Shown here in pieces: positions 1 to 9,258 of a stretch of 64,000 nt of DNA (positions are counted from its first letter, which is position 1; every line of letters starts with the position of its first letter). This DNA is from Thalassovita sp. Lineage in GTDB: Bacteria; Pseudomonadota; Alphaproteobacteria; Rhodobacterales; Rhodobacteraceae. A program made the translations under genes and the position numbers. A model generated the notes under the pieces. The model was given only the letters and a program-made list of their open reading frames with translations. It was not told the origin of the DNA and did not search any database. Where the stretch lies: NCBI GenBank assembly GCA_017792425.1, contig CP051233.1:461457-525456 (forward strand), written 5' to 3'.

Positions 1-426
1 ACCGATCCCGCGCGGCTGCTGTGGATGACAGCCAAACGCAAGAACCTCCCTTATCGGTTGGCCCGCGACCCCCGGTTCCACCTGGCAGAGGCGACGCTGT
101 CGGCGCGAATGAAACAGGTGCTGGGGGCCAGCCCCTCGACAGGGGTGATGACGCTGGCGCTGCTGGCCGCCCTGCCAGCGCGCGCGATCCACGTCCACGG
201 GTTTGATTTCTTCGCCTCGCGGTCCCTGTCCGGCCACCGGGGCGCGCATCAGGTGCCGCATGATTTCAGGGCCGAGGCGTCGTGGGTCCACGCCCTGTGC
301 CTGATGGACCCGCGGGTGACGCTGATCCGCCCGGACGGGCAGGAAATCCGGCACCAGCCCGTCGCCGCGCCTGACCCTTCGCCACCCTACAGGTGGTCGG
401 CGAATGCATCCAGAACGCGGGCATAG
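1..426 (+). CDS. Glycosyltransferase family 29 (sialyltransferase-like), 3' part
   Basis: The reading frame is open from base 1, so the start lies outside the window; the last 141 codons are seen. The stretch PSTGVMTLALLAAL followed about ten residues later by VHGFDFF resembles the S-motif region of GT29 sialyltransferase-like proteins, which transfer sugars to cell-surface glycans. The 3' end overlaps the convergent rppH gene by 40 bp. Without the N-terminal half the family call is tentative; another small surface-glycan transferase is possible. Confidence 0.5.
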   Translation, partial: TDPARLLWMTAKRKNLPYRLARDPRFHLAEATLSARMKQVLGASPSTGVMTLALLAALPARAIHVHGFDFFASRSLSGHRGAHQVPHDFRAEASWVHALCLMDPRVTLIRPDGQEIRHQPVAAPDPSPPYRWSANASRTRA

Positions 427-875
427 ACTTCGCGCTTGAACGGCACGATGTTGTCGATCAGCAGATCCGGGGCCAGCCAGCGCCATTCCGAGAATTCCGG
501 GTGGTCAGTCTGGATATTCACATCCGCGTCCGTCCCGTGAAACCGCAGCAGGAACCATTTCTGTTCCTGCCCGCGAAACCGCCCCTTCCAGATGCGCGGC
601 ACCAGGTCGTGGGGCAGGTCATAGGGCAGCCAGCCATCGGTTTCCGCCGCGATGTCCACAAGATGCGCCGGAACGCCGGTTTCTTCTTCCAACTCGCGCA
701 GGGCGGCGTCCGTCGGGGTTTCCCCCTTGTCGATCCCACCCTGGGGCATTTGCCAGGCAGGGCCGGGGTTATCCAGCCGCTGCCCGACGAATACATGCCC
801 GTCCGCGTTCATCAGCATCACGCCGACATTGCGCCGATAGGGCAGCCTGGCGATGTCCTCGGGGGTCATCGTCAC
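387..875 (-). CDS. rppH: RNA pyrophosphohydrolase RppH (Nudix hydrolase)
   Basis: This 162-residue cytoplasmic Nudix enzyme is expected to remove pyrophosphate from the 5' triphosphate end of mRNA and so start its decay; in alphaproteobacteria the family also hydrolyses dinucleoside polyphosphates. A complete Nudix box runs from about residue 46 to 68 (GGIDKGE, then RELEEETGV), giving the metal-binding glutamates. The N-terminal YRRNVGVMLMN and the WQMPQGG stretch are typical of RppH. Its start overlaps the ctpA stop by 4 bp, so it is the last gene of a gpmI-envC-ctpA-rppH operon. Confidence 0.93.
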   Translation of the reverse strand: MTMTPEDIARLPYRRNVGVMLMNADGHVFVGQRLDNPGPAWQMPQGGIDKGETPTDAALRELEEETGVPAHLVDIAAETDGWLPYDLPHDLVPRIWKGRFRGQEQKWFLLRFHGTDADVNIQTDHPEFSEWRWLAPDLLIDNIVPFKREVYARVLDAFADHL

Positions 876-2212
876 TCCTTCGCCGCCACCGTGGCCAGAC
901 CCTTCAACAGGTCCAGCGCATAGGACAGTTGGAAATCCTCTTCGCGCAGCTTGGCGGCGGCTTCGGCCTTGGCGCGGTCTTCCTCGATCGCCTTGATCTC
1001 GTCCTCGCTCAGACTGTCATTGGACAGGGTGCCGCGCAGGTCCGCCTCTGACCGCGACCGGCGGGCGGTTGACTTGGGCTCTTCCTCGGTGGTGGCCGCG
1101 GGGCGGCGGGGTTGTTCAACCACGATGTCAGGCGATACGCCCAGGTTCTGGATGGACCGGCCCGACGGGGTGTAATACCGCGCCGTGGTCAGGCGCATCG
1201 CGCCATCCCCGCGCAGTGGCATCACCGTCTGCACGGACCCTTTGCCAAAGCTCTTGGTGCCGACAACGATGGCGCGGTGGTGATCCTTCAACGCCCCCGA
1301 CACGATTTCCGAGGCCGAGGCAGACCCGCCGTTGATCAGCACCACGATGGGTTTACCCTGAATCAGGTCGCCGGGGGTGGCGTTATAGCGTTCACCGTCC
1401 TCGGGCGCGCGGCCACGGGTGGAAACGATCTCGCCGGAATCCAAGAAGGCGTCCGACACCCGGATCGCCTGCGTCAGCAGCCCGCCGGGGTTGTTGCGCA
1501 GGTCCAGCACGACGCCGCTCAGCTTGTCCAGCCCGCCCAGTTCCTCGATCGCTTTTTTCAGCCCTTCCTCGACGTTGGCATAGGTCTGGTCGTTGAACGT
1601 GGTAATCCGCACTACGACGGAATCGCCTTCGATCCGCACGCGGGCGGCGGTCAGCTTGATGGTGTCGCGGATGATGGACACGTCAAAGGGTTCGGCCTCG
1701 CCCTCACGGACCACGGTGATCACGATTTCCGATCCGACCGGCCCGCGCATCATGTCAACGGCCTGGTCCAAGGTCAGCCCCAGCAGGCTTTCGCCGTCGA
1801 CATGGGTGATGAAATCGCCCGACTCGATACCGGCCGCCTGCGCTGGCGTGCCGTCCATCGGCGATACGACCTTGATAAAGCCCTCTTCCTGCGTGACCTC
1901 GATCCCCAGCCCGCCGAATTCGCCGCGGGTCTGCATCCGCATGTCCGCCGCGTCATCCGGGGCCAGATAGCTGGAATGCGGGTCCAAAGAGGTCAGCATC
2001 CCGTTGATCGCCGCTTCGATCAGCTTCTTTTCGTCCACTTCCTCGACGTACTGGGCGCGGATCCGTTCAAAGATGTCGCCGAACAGGTCCAACTGTTCAT
2101 AGACGTTGGTTTTCTGTGCGCTTTCCTGCGCCAGCAGCGGCCCCGCGACCTGCGTGGTCACCAGCACACCGGCCAGCGTACCGCCGATCGCGGCCATGAC
2201 GAACTTCTTCAT
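872..2212 (-). CDS. ctpA: Carboxy-terminal processing protease CtpA (S41 family)
   Basis: A 446-residue periplasmic serine protease. Residues 1-29 form a signal peptide or membrane anchor ending in LLAQ. A PDZ domain follows at roughly 95-180, then the S41 catalytic core. By alignment to E. coli Tsp, the Ser-Lys dyad is Ser299 in GGSASASE and Lys324 in SFGKG. The C-terminal 80 residues are charged and low in complexity. Such proteases trim or degrade periplasmic proteins, often cell-wall enzymes, which fits the envC-like gene 3 bp upstream in the same operon. Confidence 0.93.
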   Translation of the reverse strand: MKKFVMAAIGGTLAGVLVTTQVAGPLLAQESAQKTNVYEQLDLFGDIFERIRAQYVEEVDEKKLIEAAINGMLTSLDPHSSYLAPDDAADMRMQTRGEFGGLGIEVTQEEGFIKVVSPMDGTPAQAAGIESGDFITHVDGESLLGLTLDQAVDMMRGPVGSEIVITVVREGEAEPFDVSIIRDTIKLTAARVRIEGDSVVVRITTFNDQTYANVEEGLKKAIEELGGLDKLSGVVLDLRNNPGGLLTQAIRVSDAFLDSGEIVSTRGRAPEDGERYNATPGDLIQGKPIVVLINGGSASASEIVSGALKDHHRAIVVGTKSFGKGSVQTVMPLRGDGAMRLTTARYYTPSGRSIQNLGVSPDIVVEQPRRPAATTEEEPKSTARRSRSEADLRGTLSNDSLSEDEIKAIEEDRAKAEAAAKLREEDFQLSYALDLLKGLATVAAKE

Positions 2213-2215
2213 GGA

Positions 2216-3349
2216 TCACTCATCCCTTTTCATATTGAACCACTCGGCCGGGTCCACGGCCTGGTTGTCCTGTCTGACCTCTATATAGAGCGTTTCTGAC
2301 GCCTCGTTTCCAGCCCCATCACCGGCCTGTGACACAATTGTGCCCGTGTCGGCGTCCTGACCACCCATCAACCCGACCGGTCCGCCCCCCGGCAGAACCT
2401 GTCCTGCCTGTCCATAAACGGTTTCCATCCCGGCCAGAACCAGCAATAGCCCGGCCTGCGGTTCCAGGATCATCACGTTCCCGTAATCCAGCAGCGGCCC
2501 CAGATAGCGGATGGTGGCGGCGGTTGGCGTCGTGACCAGCGCGCGGGGGCGGGTGGCCAGCACCACGCCCGGGCGGCTGATCCCCGCAGCGTCCGATTCA
2601 TTGGCGCGCAACAGAACCCGTCCTTGCACCGGCAAGGGCAGCGCGCCCTTGCGGTGGGTCATATCAGGCAGGCTGCCGGGCACTTCGTCCTCGGCGATGT
2701 CGTACAGGCCGCTGGCAAAACCCTCCAGCGTTTCGGACGAAGAGATCAGGATCGCCGTCCTGATCGGATCTTCGGTGAACCGCTTGGGCAGGTTGGTGCG
2801 GTTGGCCACGGCCTGCGACAGTTCGGTCCGCGCCTTCTGCACCCCGTCCAGACCGTCGCGCAGGGTCTGAGCCGCGCTTTCCTGCAAGGTGCGCAGGGTC
2901 TGGACCTCTTCCAGTTTCGTGCGCAGCGCTTGCGCCCGCGCGTTCAATGCCGGGGTCACGTCCGCCAGCAGCATCCCGGCCCGCGCCGTGCCTGTCGGGC
3001 CGTCCGGGTGAACGATCGCCGCTGGGGTCGGGGTCGCGCCGATGCTTTGCAGGACACCCAGCAACTGCGCGACCTCGGTTTCTCGGGCGCGCAGTTCCTC
3101 GGTCAGGGCGGCTTCGCGCAGGGCGGCGTGGCGCAACCCTTCGCGCATCGCGGCCAGCCCGTCCTCATAGGCTTTCAGTGTCTGGGTCAGCGCCTTGACC
3201 CGATCCCGCGCAGAATCCGCCTGCGCCAGCGATTCTGCCGCCTGTTCCAGCGCCTTCGCCGCCGCCCGCGCCGCCTCGGCCGGGTTGGGTTCGGCCGCGG
3301 CAACCAATGGCCAAAGGCATAATGCCAGGATTGCGGCCAGACGGTTCAT
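2216..3349 (-). CDS. EnvC-like murein hydrolase activator (degenerate LytM/M23 domain)
   Basis: A 377-residue exported protein with a signal peptide (residues 1-19, ending VAAAEP), a long Ala/Gln/Glu-rich coiled coil to about residue 165, and a C-terminal LytM-like domain from about 250. The M23 zinc motif is not intact: where active enzymes have a YAHL-type HxH motif, this protein reads LLLVLAGM. That matches EnvC-type activators, which switch on amidases at the division site rather than cutting peptidoglycan themselves. It overlaps gpmI by 4 bp and sits 3 bp before ctpA. Confidence 0.85.
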   Translation of the reverse strand: MNRLAAILALCLWPLVAAAEPNPAEAARAAAKALEQAAESLAQADSARDRVKALTQTLKAYEDGLAAMREGLRHAALREAALTEELRARETEVAQLLGVLQSIGATPTPAAIVHPDGPTGTARAGMLLADVTPALNARAQALRTKLEEVQTLRTLQESAAQTLRDGLDGVQKARTELSQAVANRTNLPKRFTEDPIRTAILISSSETLEGFASGLYDIAEDEVPGSLPDMTHRKGALPLPVQGRVLLRANESDAAGISRPGVVLATRPRALVTTPTAATIRYLGPLLDYGNVMILEPQAGLLLVLAGMETVYGQAGQVLPGGGPVGLMGGQDADTGTIVSQAGDGAGNEASETLYIEVRQDNQAVDPAEWFNMKRDE

Positions 3350-4866
3350 TCCAGCAGGCTCTGCCCGGTCATTTCCGCAGGTTGCGGCAGGGTCATCAAC
3401 TGCAGCAGGGTCGGCGCCAGATCGGCCAATCGCCCGCCGCTGCGCAGCTTCGCGCCTGCGGGCCCGCCCACCAGGATCACCGGCACCGGGTTGGTGGTGT
3501 GCGCCGTGTGCGGCCCGCCCGTCACCGGGTCCACCATGGTTTCACAGTTGCCGTGGTCGGCGGTGACGATCATCGCGCCGCCCACCTTTTCCAGCGCGGC
3601 GACGACGCGGGTCAGCCCCTGGTCCACCGCTTCGCAAGCCTTCATCGCGGCCTTCAGGTCGCCGGTATGGCCCACCATGTCCGGGTTGGCATAGTTGGTC
3701 ACGATCAGGTCGTACCCCGCCTCGATCGCCTTGACGAATTCATCCGTCACCTCAGCCGCGCTCATTTCCGGCTGCAGGTCATAGGTCGCCACCTTGGGCG
3801 ATGCCGCCATATAGCGGTCCTCGCCTTCCTCGGGGTCTTCCTTCCCGCCGTTCAGGAAGAACGTCACGTGCGGGTATTTTTCCGTTTCCGCCAGGTGGAA
3901 CTGGGTCTTGCCATGCTTGGCCACCCATTCGCCCAGCGTGTTGCGGATGTCGCGCGGCGGGAACACCGTCCGCATATAGGCGTTGTGCCCTTCCGAGTAT
4001 TCCACCATCCCCAGCAGCGCGGCCCAGTCCGGGCGCTGGCCGATGTCGAAGGCGTCGAACCCCGGCTCACCAATGGCGCGCAGGATCTCTCGCGCCCGGT
4101 CGGCACGGAAATTCAGGCAGAAAAACCCGTCGCCGTCCTTGGCACCGGCGTAGTCGCCAATCACCGTGGCGGCGATGAATTCATCGGTTTCCTCGCGCTG
4201 ATAGGCCGCGTCCACCGCCTTGTGCGCGCTGACCGAATGGTTGCCCTTGCCGTGGATCATCGCGTCATAGGCCTCGCGCACACGCTCCCAACGGTTGTCG
4301 CGGTCCATGGCATAATAGCGCCCCGTGACGGTGCCGACGCGCGCGCCGTCGGGCAGCCCATCCTCCAGGTCACGGAAATAGCTGAAGGCCGATTTCGGCG
4401 CCACGTCGCGCCCGTCCGTCACCGCGTGCAGCACCACCGGCACGCCCGCGTCGGCAATCGCCCGGATCGCCGCGATGATATGCACCAGATGCCCATGCAC
4501 CCCGCCATCGGACACCAGCCCCATCAGATGCGCCGTCCCGCCGGTCGCCTTCAGCGTGTCGATGAAGGCCTCCAGCGCCGCGTTCTTCTGAAAACTGCCT
4601 TCCTCGATCGCCAGGTCGATCTGTCCCAGGTCCATCGCCACCACCCGGCCTGCGCCGATATTGGTATGCCCCACCTCGGAGTTGCCCATCTGTCCGGTCG
4701 GCAGACCCACGTCGCGGCCATGGGTGATCAGCGTGTTGTTGGGGCAATCCGCCATCAGCCGGTCAAAGGTCGGCGTCTTGGCCAGGTAGGGCGCGTTGGC
4801 CTTTGTGTCGGCGCTCAGCCCCCAGCCATCCAGAATGCACAGAACAACGGGTTTCGGCGTGGTCAT
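3346..4866 (-). CDS. gpmI: 2,3-bisphosphoglycerate-independent phosphoglycerate mutase
   Basis: A 506-residue manganese-dependent enzyme that interconverts 3- and 2-phosphoglycerate in glycolysis and gluconeogenesis. It belongs to the alkaline phosphatase superfamily: ILDGWG with Asp13 is the first metal ligand and GNSEVGHTNIGAG carries the phosphorylated Ser63. A C-terminal TADHGNCE supplies further metal ligands. Length is normal for the family. It is the first gene of the gpmI-envC-ctpA-rppH operon, an order I associate with Rhodobacterales. Confidence 0.96.
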   Translation of the reverse strand: MTTPKPVVLCILDGWGLSADTKANAPYLAKTPTFDRLMADCPNNTLITHGRDVGLPTGQMGNSEVGHTNIGAGRVVAMDLGQIDLAIEEGSFQKNAALEAFIDTLKATGGTAHLMGLVSDGGVHGHLVHIIAAIRAIADAGVPVVLHAVTDGRDVAPKSAFSYFRDLEDGLPDGARVGTVTGRYYAMDRDNRWERVREAYDAMIHGKGNHSVSAHKAVDAAYQREETDEFIAATVIGDYAGAKDGDGFFCLNFRADRAREILRAIGEPGFDAFDIGQRPDWAALLGMVEYSEGHNAYMRTVFPPRDIRNTLGEWVAKHGKTQFHLAETEKYPHVTFFLNGGKEDPEEGEDRYMAASPKVATYDLQPEMSAAEVTDEFVKAIEAGYDLIVTNYANPDMVGHTGDLKAAMKACEAVDQGLTRVVAALEKVGGAMIVTADHGNCETMVDPVTGGPHTAHTTNPVPVILVGGPAGAKLRSGGRLADLAPTLLQLMTLPQPAEMTGQSLLE

Positions 4867-4943
4867 GTCTCAAAGGCTCCGGTAAATTTGCCCTGCTTCT
4901 ATCCGCTTCGGGCCGCGGGGTGAACCACTCAAACCGCCACAGC

Positions 4944-5020
4944 CTTTCATCTTGCGAAAAATACTCAAACTCAACGCTGCCCCGCTGTGCTGCAATTGAG
5001 TATTTGTGGCAAGATGAAAG
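4944..5020. repeat. Imperfect inverted repeat built from a dispersed CTTTCATCTTGC element
   Basis: Two 25-nt arms (4944-4968 and 4996-5020) are reverse complements at 23 of 25 positions and are separated by 27 nt. Each arm begins at its outer end with CTTTCATCTTGC and ends with AAATACTCAA. The element lies between rlmH and gpmI. Single copies of the same 12-mer occur at 33727 and 43778, so this looks like a dispersed intergenic repeat. No T-run follows either arm, so a simple Rho-independent terminator is unlikely. Confidence 0.75.
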
Positions 5021-5028
5021 CACGCGCC

Positions 5029-5499
5029 CTATTCGCGGTGATACGGGCTGCCCGCCAGGATGGACGCGGCGCGGTACAGTTGTTCCGTCAGCATCGCGCG
5101 CGCCAGCATGTGCGGCCAGACCATCTGGCCAAAGGACAGGGCGAAATCGGCACGGGCGCGCAGCGCTGGGTCAATCCCGTCCGCCCCGCCGATGACAAAG
5201 GCCACATCGCCGCGCCCGGCATCGCGCCAGCCGGCCAGCTTGTCCGCGAACCCGGGCGAGGTCATCACCGCGCCGCGTTCATCCATCACGCAGATCACCG
5301 CGCCCTTGGGAATGGCGCGCTCCAGCAGGGCGGCCTCGGCGCCCATGCCGCCGCCCTTCTTGTCCTCGACCTCCAGCACCTGCGCGGGGCCCAGCCCCAG
5401 CGCGCGGCCCGTCCGGTCGAACCGTGTCAGGTAGTCGTCGATCAGCGCCTTTTCCGGGCCGCCGCGCAGGCGGCCCACCGCGCAGATGTGAACGCGCAT
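5029..5499 (-). CDS. rlmH: 23S rRNA pseudouridine-1915 N3-methyltransferase RlmH
   Basis: A 156-residue SPOUT-fold methyltransferase that modifies pseudouridine 1915 of 23S rRNA on assembled 70S ribosomes using S-adenosylmethionine. The start at MRVHICAVGRL is chosen over a longer in-frame extension because it gives the canonical length and an ATGA overlap with the rsfS stop. The C-terminal FVIGGADGID is the SAM-binding knot loop, and LSFGQMVWPHMLARAMLTEQLYRA is the family's conserved tail, broken here across residues 120-145. The rsfS-rlmH pairing is widespread in bacteria. Confidence 0.95.
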   Translation of the reverse strand: MRVHICAVGRLRGGPEKALIDDYLTRFDRTGRALGLGPAQVLEVEDKKGGGMGAEAALLERAIPKGAVICVMDERGAVMTSPGFADKLAGWRDAGRGDVAFVIGGADGIDPALRARADFALSFGQMVWPHMLARAMLTEQLYRAASILAGSPYHRE

Positions 5500-5864
5500 C
5501 AGGCCCCGGTCGGAGTGGACCCCGCGGGCAGCCACATCTTTTCGATCTGGTAGAAATCGCGTACCTCGGGGCGGAACACGTGGACGATCACGTCGCCGGT
5601 GTCGATCAGCACCCAATCGCCGGTTTCCTTGCCTTCGACGCGGGAATTGCGGCCAAAGTCCGCTTTCAGGTTTTCCACAAGCTTTTCGGAAATCGCGGCC
5701 ACCTGCCGGGACGATCGCCCGGAACAGACCACCATGTAATCGCCGATAGAGGATTTGCCGCGCAGATCGATCTGCACGATATCCTCGGCCTTGTCGTCAT
5801 TCAGAGAGGTCAGAATGCGCGCCAGCAAGTCCTCGCTGGTTGCGCTATTAGGGGTTGCGGTCAT
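5499..5864 (-). CDS. rsfS: Ribosome silencing factor RsfS
   Basis: A 121-residue RsfS/Iojap-family protein that binds L14 on the large subunit and blocks subunit joining in stationary phase. Recognisable stretches are DKAEDIVQIDLRGKSSIGDYMVVCSGRS split over residues 24-51, and GDWVLIDTGDVIVHVF near the C-terminus. The frame extends 48 codons upstream, but the ATG at 5864 gives the usual size and has a purine-rich GGGGG element just upstream. Overlaps rlmH by 4 bp. Confidence 0.9.
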   Translation of the reverse strand: MTATPNSATSEDLLARILTSLNDDKAEDIVQIDLRGKSSIGDYMVVCSGRSSRQVAAISEKLVENLKADFGRNSRVEGKETGDWVLIDTGDVIVHVFRPEVRDFYQIEKMWLPAGSTPTGA

Positions 5865-6036
5865 CACAGCCCCCGGATCCACGGCATCCGCCGTGCTGTA
5901 GTTGAGAGACAGGACATTGTCCTCCTTCGTATCTTGCGCCGCCAAAGTCCCGGCGCTGGACGTGTTCAGGCTAGCACCGCATATGTAAAATCTCAACGAA
6001 TGGTTCAAGGGGCTGCGTGACAGGCGGCGGTTGCGC

Positions 6037-7383
6037 CTATTCCGTTTGCGGTTCCTGTGGCGGGGACGGACGGGTGTTCAGCTCTGACCCGGGCAGCACT
6101 TTGACCTCGCGCTGCGGGAAGGGGATGGAAATGCCGTGTTCCTGGAACGCGTCCCACAGCGCCAGGAACACGCCGGACCGGATATTGGCCAGCCCCAGCG
6201 TCGGGTCGGTGATCCAGAACCGCAGGGTGAAGTTGACGGAACTGTCGCCGAAATCCAGAACGTGGCAAACCGGCGCCGGGTCAGAAAGGACGCGGCTGAC
6301 GCTGGCGGCCGCTTTGATCGCCACTTCGCGCACCAGATAGGGGTTGTCGTTGTAGGAGGTACCGAACCGCACCTCCAGCCGGACCAGATCGCTGGAATGC
6401 GACCAGTTCACCACCTGTCCGGTGATCAGGTCTTCGTTCGGGATCAGATATTCGCGCCCGTCACGGGTGGAAATCGAGACATAGCGCGCGCCCAGTGAAT
6501 TGATCCAGCCAAAGGTGTCGCCCAGCGAAATCACGTCGCCCGGCTTGATCGACTTGTCCATCAGGATGATGATGCCCGACACCAGGTTGGAAACCACTTT
6601 TTGCAAGCCGAAACCCAGGCCGACACCGATGGCGCCGGACAGGACCGCCAGGCCGGTCAGGTCAAAACCGACCGCCTTCAACCCGATGAAAAAGGCCGCG
6701 CCATACAGGATCAGCTGCAGGAATTTCGCCGACAGTTCCTGCATCGACGGGCTGATGTCCTTGTTGCCGCGGATCCGAGAGATCCCGGTTGCGGTCATCA
6801 TCCGCGCCAGGTACAGCAGCAGCCCGGTGACGACCAGCGCCTTCAGCACGGCCAGCGCCGACAGGCGGAAGTCCCCGAACTCGATCGCCAACCCGTCCAG
6901 GAAAACCGTCGTGGATTCCAGCATGCCGACATAGTACAGCGTGGCATAGATCGACAGGCCCCAGATCACCAGCCGCCGCAGGAACCGGTTGCGGATCAGC
7001 TCTGCCGCGATGCGGATGAAGAACCACGCCGTTGCGATCGTGGCGAACAGGGTCAGCACGTAGCGGCGCGACGGGAATTCATAATAGACCGCGAACCCGC
7101 CGGCCAGGGACCACAGCAACAGCGCGAACAGGAACAGCGGCAGGCGTTTGCGCAGCACCACCAGCCAGCGCAACTGCCACTTGGGCCGCCCTGACAGCCC
7201 GCGAATCCAGGCATCCATTCGTGCAGACAGCTTGCGCCCCACCACCCAGGCCAGCCCGGCTGCGGCGGCCACGGCCACCAGCTGGATCTGGCGGCTGGGC
7301 AACATCATCGTCCTGATGAATTGCGCCACCGCCGTCCACAGCGTTTCAAACGCCGCCAGGAACGACTGGATTTCGGATTCCAT
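6037..7383 (-). CDS. MscS-family mechanosensitive channel with extra N-terminal membrane helices
   Basis: A 448-residue inner-membrane protein. The start at MESEIQSFLAAFETLW is preferred over a longer frame because AGGAGG lies 9 nt upstream. Several hydrophobic helices fill residues 20-250. They are followed by the MscS pore helix (ALAVLSGAIGVGLGFGLQKVVSN region) and the beta domain (PGDVISLGDTFGWINSLGARY, then IPNEDLITGQVVNWS). Proteins of this family open under membrane tension and release solutes on hypo-osmotic shock. The extra transmembrane helices place it with larger MscS homologues such as YbdG or MscM rather than minimal MscS. Confidence 0.88.
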   Translation of the reverse strand: MESEIQSFLAAFETLWTAVAQFIRTMMLPSRQIQLVAVAAAAGLAWVVGRKLSARMDAWIRGLSGRPKWQLRWLVVLRKRLPLFLFALLLWSLAGGFAVYYEFPSRRYVLTLFATIATAWFFIRIAAELIRNRFLRRLVIWGLSIYATLYYVGMLESTTVFLDGLAIEFGDFRLSALAVLKALVVTGLLLYLARMMTATGISRIRGNKDISPSMQELSAKFLQLILYGAAFFIGLKAVGFDLTGLAVLSGAIGVGLGFGLQKVVSNLVSGIIILMDKSIKPGDVISLGDTFGWINSLGARYVSISTRDGREYLIPNEDLITGQVVNWSHSSDLVRLEVRFGTSYNDNPYLVREVAIKAAASVSRVLSDPAPVCHVLDFGDSSVNFTLRFWITDPTLGLANIRSGVFLALWDAFQEHGISIPFPQREVKVLPGSELNTRPSPPQEPQTE

Positions 7384-7624
7384 GCTTCGTACCTCCTCTT
7401 TCCCGATTCCTGCACGAATTGCGGCCCCGGAACAAGCAGCGGCCCTTGCGAGACTCGGTAACAGCCTGTATCTGGGCAGGCATGACACGGATTTTCGACA
7501 TGGATGACCGCGCGCGCCTGCCCTGGAGGTTCTTTGGCGCAACGCACACCGTATTGGCCCGCCTATAAGGCGCGCCCATCCCTGTCACGCCCTGAATCTA
7601 TCCACATATCCACGGGAGAGGACC

Positions 7625-9034
7625 ATGACCGCCCCGAAGACACTCTATGACAAAATCTGGGACGCCCACGTCGCCCATGAATCCGAAGACGGCACCTGCC
7701 TGCTGTACATCGACCGCCACCTTGTCCACGAAGTGACCAGCCCGCAGGCGTTCGAAGGTCTGCGCATGGCCGGCCGCAAGGTGCATTCGCCGGAAAAGAC
7801 CATCGCCGTGCCGGATCACAACGTGCCCACCACCGCGGGCCGCGAAGACCCCGGCCAGATGACCGAGGAATCCCGCATCCAGGTCGAGGCGCTGGACAAG
7901 AACGCCCGTGAATTCGGCGTGCACTACTACCCGGTGTCCGACGTCCGCCAGGGCATCGTGCATATCGTCGGCCCGGAACAGGGCTGGACCCTGCCGGGCA
8001 TGACCGTGGTCTGCGGTGACAGCCATACCGCCACCCACGGCGCGTTCGGCGCGCTGGCCCACGGTATCGGCACGTCCGAGGTGGAACACGTTCTGGCCAC
8101 CCAGACGCTGATCCAGAAGAAATCCAAGAACATGAAGGTGGAAATCACCGGCAAGCTGCGTCCGGGCGTTACCGCCAAGGACATCACGCTGGCCGTGATC
8201 GGCAAGACCGGCACCGGCGGCGGCACCGGTTATGTCATCGAATACTGTGGCGAAGCGATCCGCGACCTGTCGATGGAAGGCCGCATGACCGTCTGCAACA
8301 TGGCGATCGAGGGCGGTGCCCGCGCTGGCCTGATCGCGCCTGACGAAACCACCTTCGAATACGTCAAGGGCCGCCCCCATGCGCCCAAGGCCGGGATGTG
8401 GGAACAGGCGCTGGAATACTGGAAAACGCTCTATACCGACGAAGGCGCGCATTTCGACAAGATCGTCACCCTGAAGGGCGAAGAGATCGAGCCGGTCGTG
8501 ACCTGGGGCACCTCGCCCGAGGACGTGCTGCCGATTTCCGCCGTCGTCCCCTCGCCCGAGGATTTCAAGGGCGGCAAGATCGAAGCGGCCCGCCGCTCTA
8601 TCGAATACATGGGTCTGACCCCCGGCCAGAAACTGACCGACATCCAGATTGATACCGTGTTCATCGGGTCTTGCACCAACGGCCGCATCGAAGACCTGCG
8701 CGCCGCCGCCGCAATCCTGAAGGGCAAGAAGATCAAGGACGGCATCCGCGCGATGGTCGTTCCGGGGTCCGGTCTGGTCCGCGCACAAGCCGAGGAAGAG
8801 GGCCTGGCCGACATCTTCATGGAGGCCGGTTTCGAATGGCGGATGGCAGGCTGTTCCATGTGTCTGGCCATGAACCCAGACCAGCTGGCCCCCGAAGAAC
8901 GTTGCGCCTCGACCTCGAACCGCAATTTCGAAGGGCGTCAGGGCTACAAGGGCCGCACCCATCTGGTCAGCCCCGCGATGGCCGCCGCCGCCGCCCTGAC
9001 CGGTCACCTGACCGACGTGCGCGAACTGATGTGA
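7625..9034 (+). CDS. leuC: 3-Isopropylmalate dehydratase large subunit
   Basis: A 469-residue aconitase-superfamily subunit that, with LeuD, isomerises 2-isopropylmalate to 3-isopropylmalate in leucine biosynthesis. The three cysteines that hold the 4Fe-4S cluster are visible: Cys350 in GSCTNG, and Cys410 and Cys413 in GCSMCLAMNPDQL. VCGDSHTATHGAFGALAHGIG near residue 130 (here split for reading) is the substrate-binding stretch. The start has GGGAGAGG 5 nt upstream. leuD follows after a 224-bp gap, unusually wide for this pair. Confidence 0.97.
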   Translation: MTAPKTLYDKIWDAHVAHESEDGTCLLYIDRHLVHEVTSPQAFEGLRMAGRKVHSPEKTIAVPDHNVPTTAGREDPGQMTEESRIQVEALDKNAREFGVHYYPVSDVRQGIVHIVGPEQGWTLPGMTVVCGDSHTATHGAFGALAHGIGTSEVEHVLATQTLIQKKSKNMKVEITGKLRPGVTAKDITLAVIGKTGTGGGTGYVIEYCGEAIRDLSMEGRMTVCNMAIEGGARAGLIAPDETTFEYVKGRPHAPKAGMWEQALEYWKTLYTDEGAHFDKIVTLKGEEIEPVVTWGTSPEDVLPISAVVPSPEDFKGGKIEAARRSIEYMGLTPGQKLTDIQIDTVFIGSCTNGRIEDLRAAAAILKGKKIKDGIRAMVVPGSGLVRAQAEEEGLADIFMEAGFEWRMAGCSMCLAMNPDQLAPEERCASTSNRNFEGRQGYKGRTHLVSPAMAAAAALTGHLTDVRELM

Positions 9035-9258
9035 TTTGGCCGGGGCGGGCCTGCGGGCCTGCCCTGCGTCCGCACAGATCAACGAAAGGTAAAGCTCGCA
9101 GTTAACACCATGCGCTCGGTAGGGTTAATCTTGGACGGTTCAAGTTGGGAATCGCACGAGTTGACAGATTAACGGATCGTGAACGCGCCGTAATCGGCCC
9201 TCAAACGGGGGCTAGCCGCCGGAAAACCGCAGGTGTTGCGCGACAGGAGACACAAGAT

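Noticed and set aside
4944..5020. Terminator of rlmH
   Set aside because: The arms are long and complementary, but there is no T-run on either side and the arms match dispersed copies elsewhere, so repeat is the better call.
9145..9258. N-terminal extension of LeuD
   Set aside because: The in-frame stretch has no LeuD similarity, and a Shine-Dalgarno sequence precedes the ATG at 9259.
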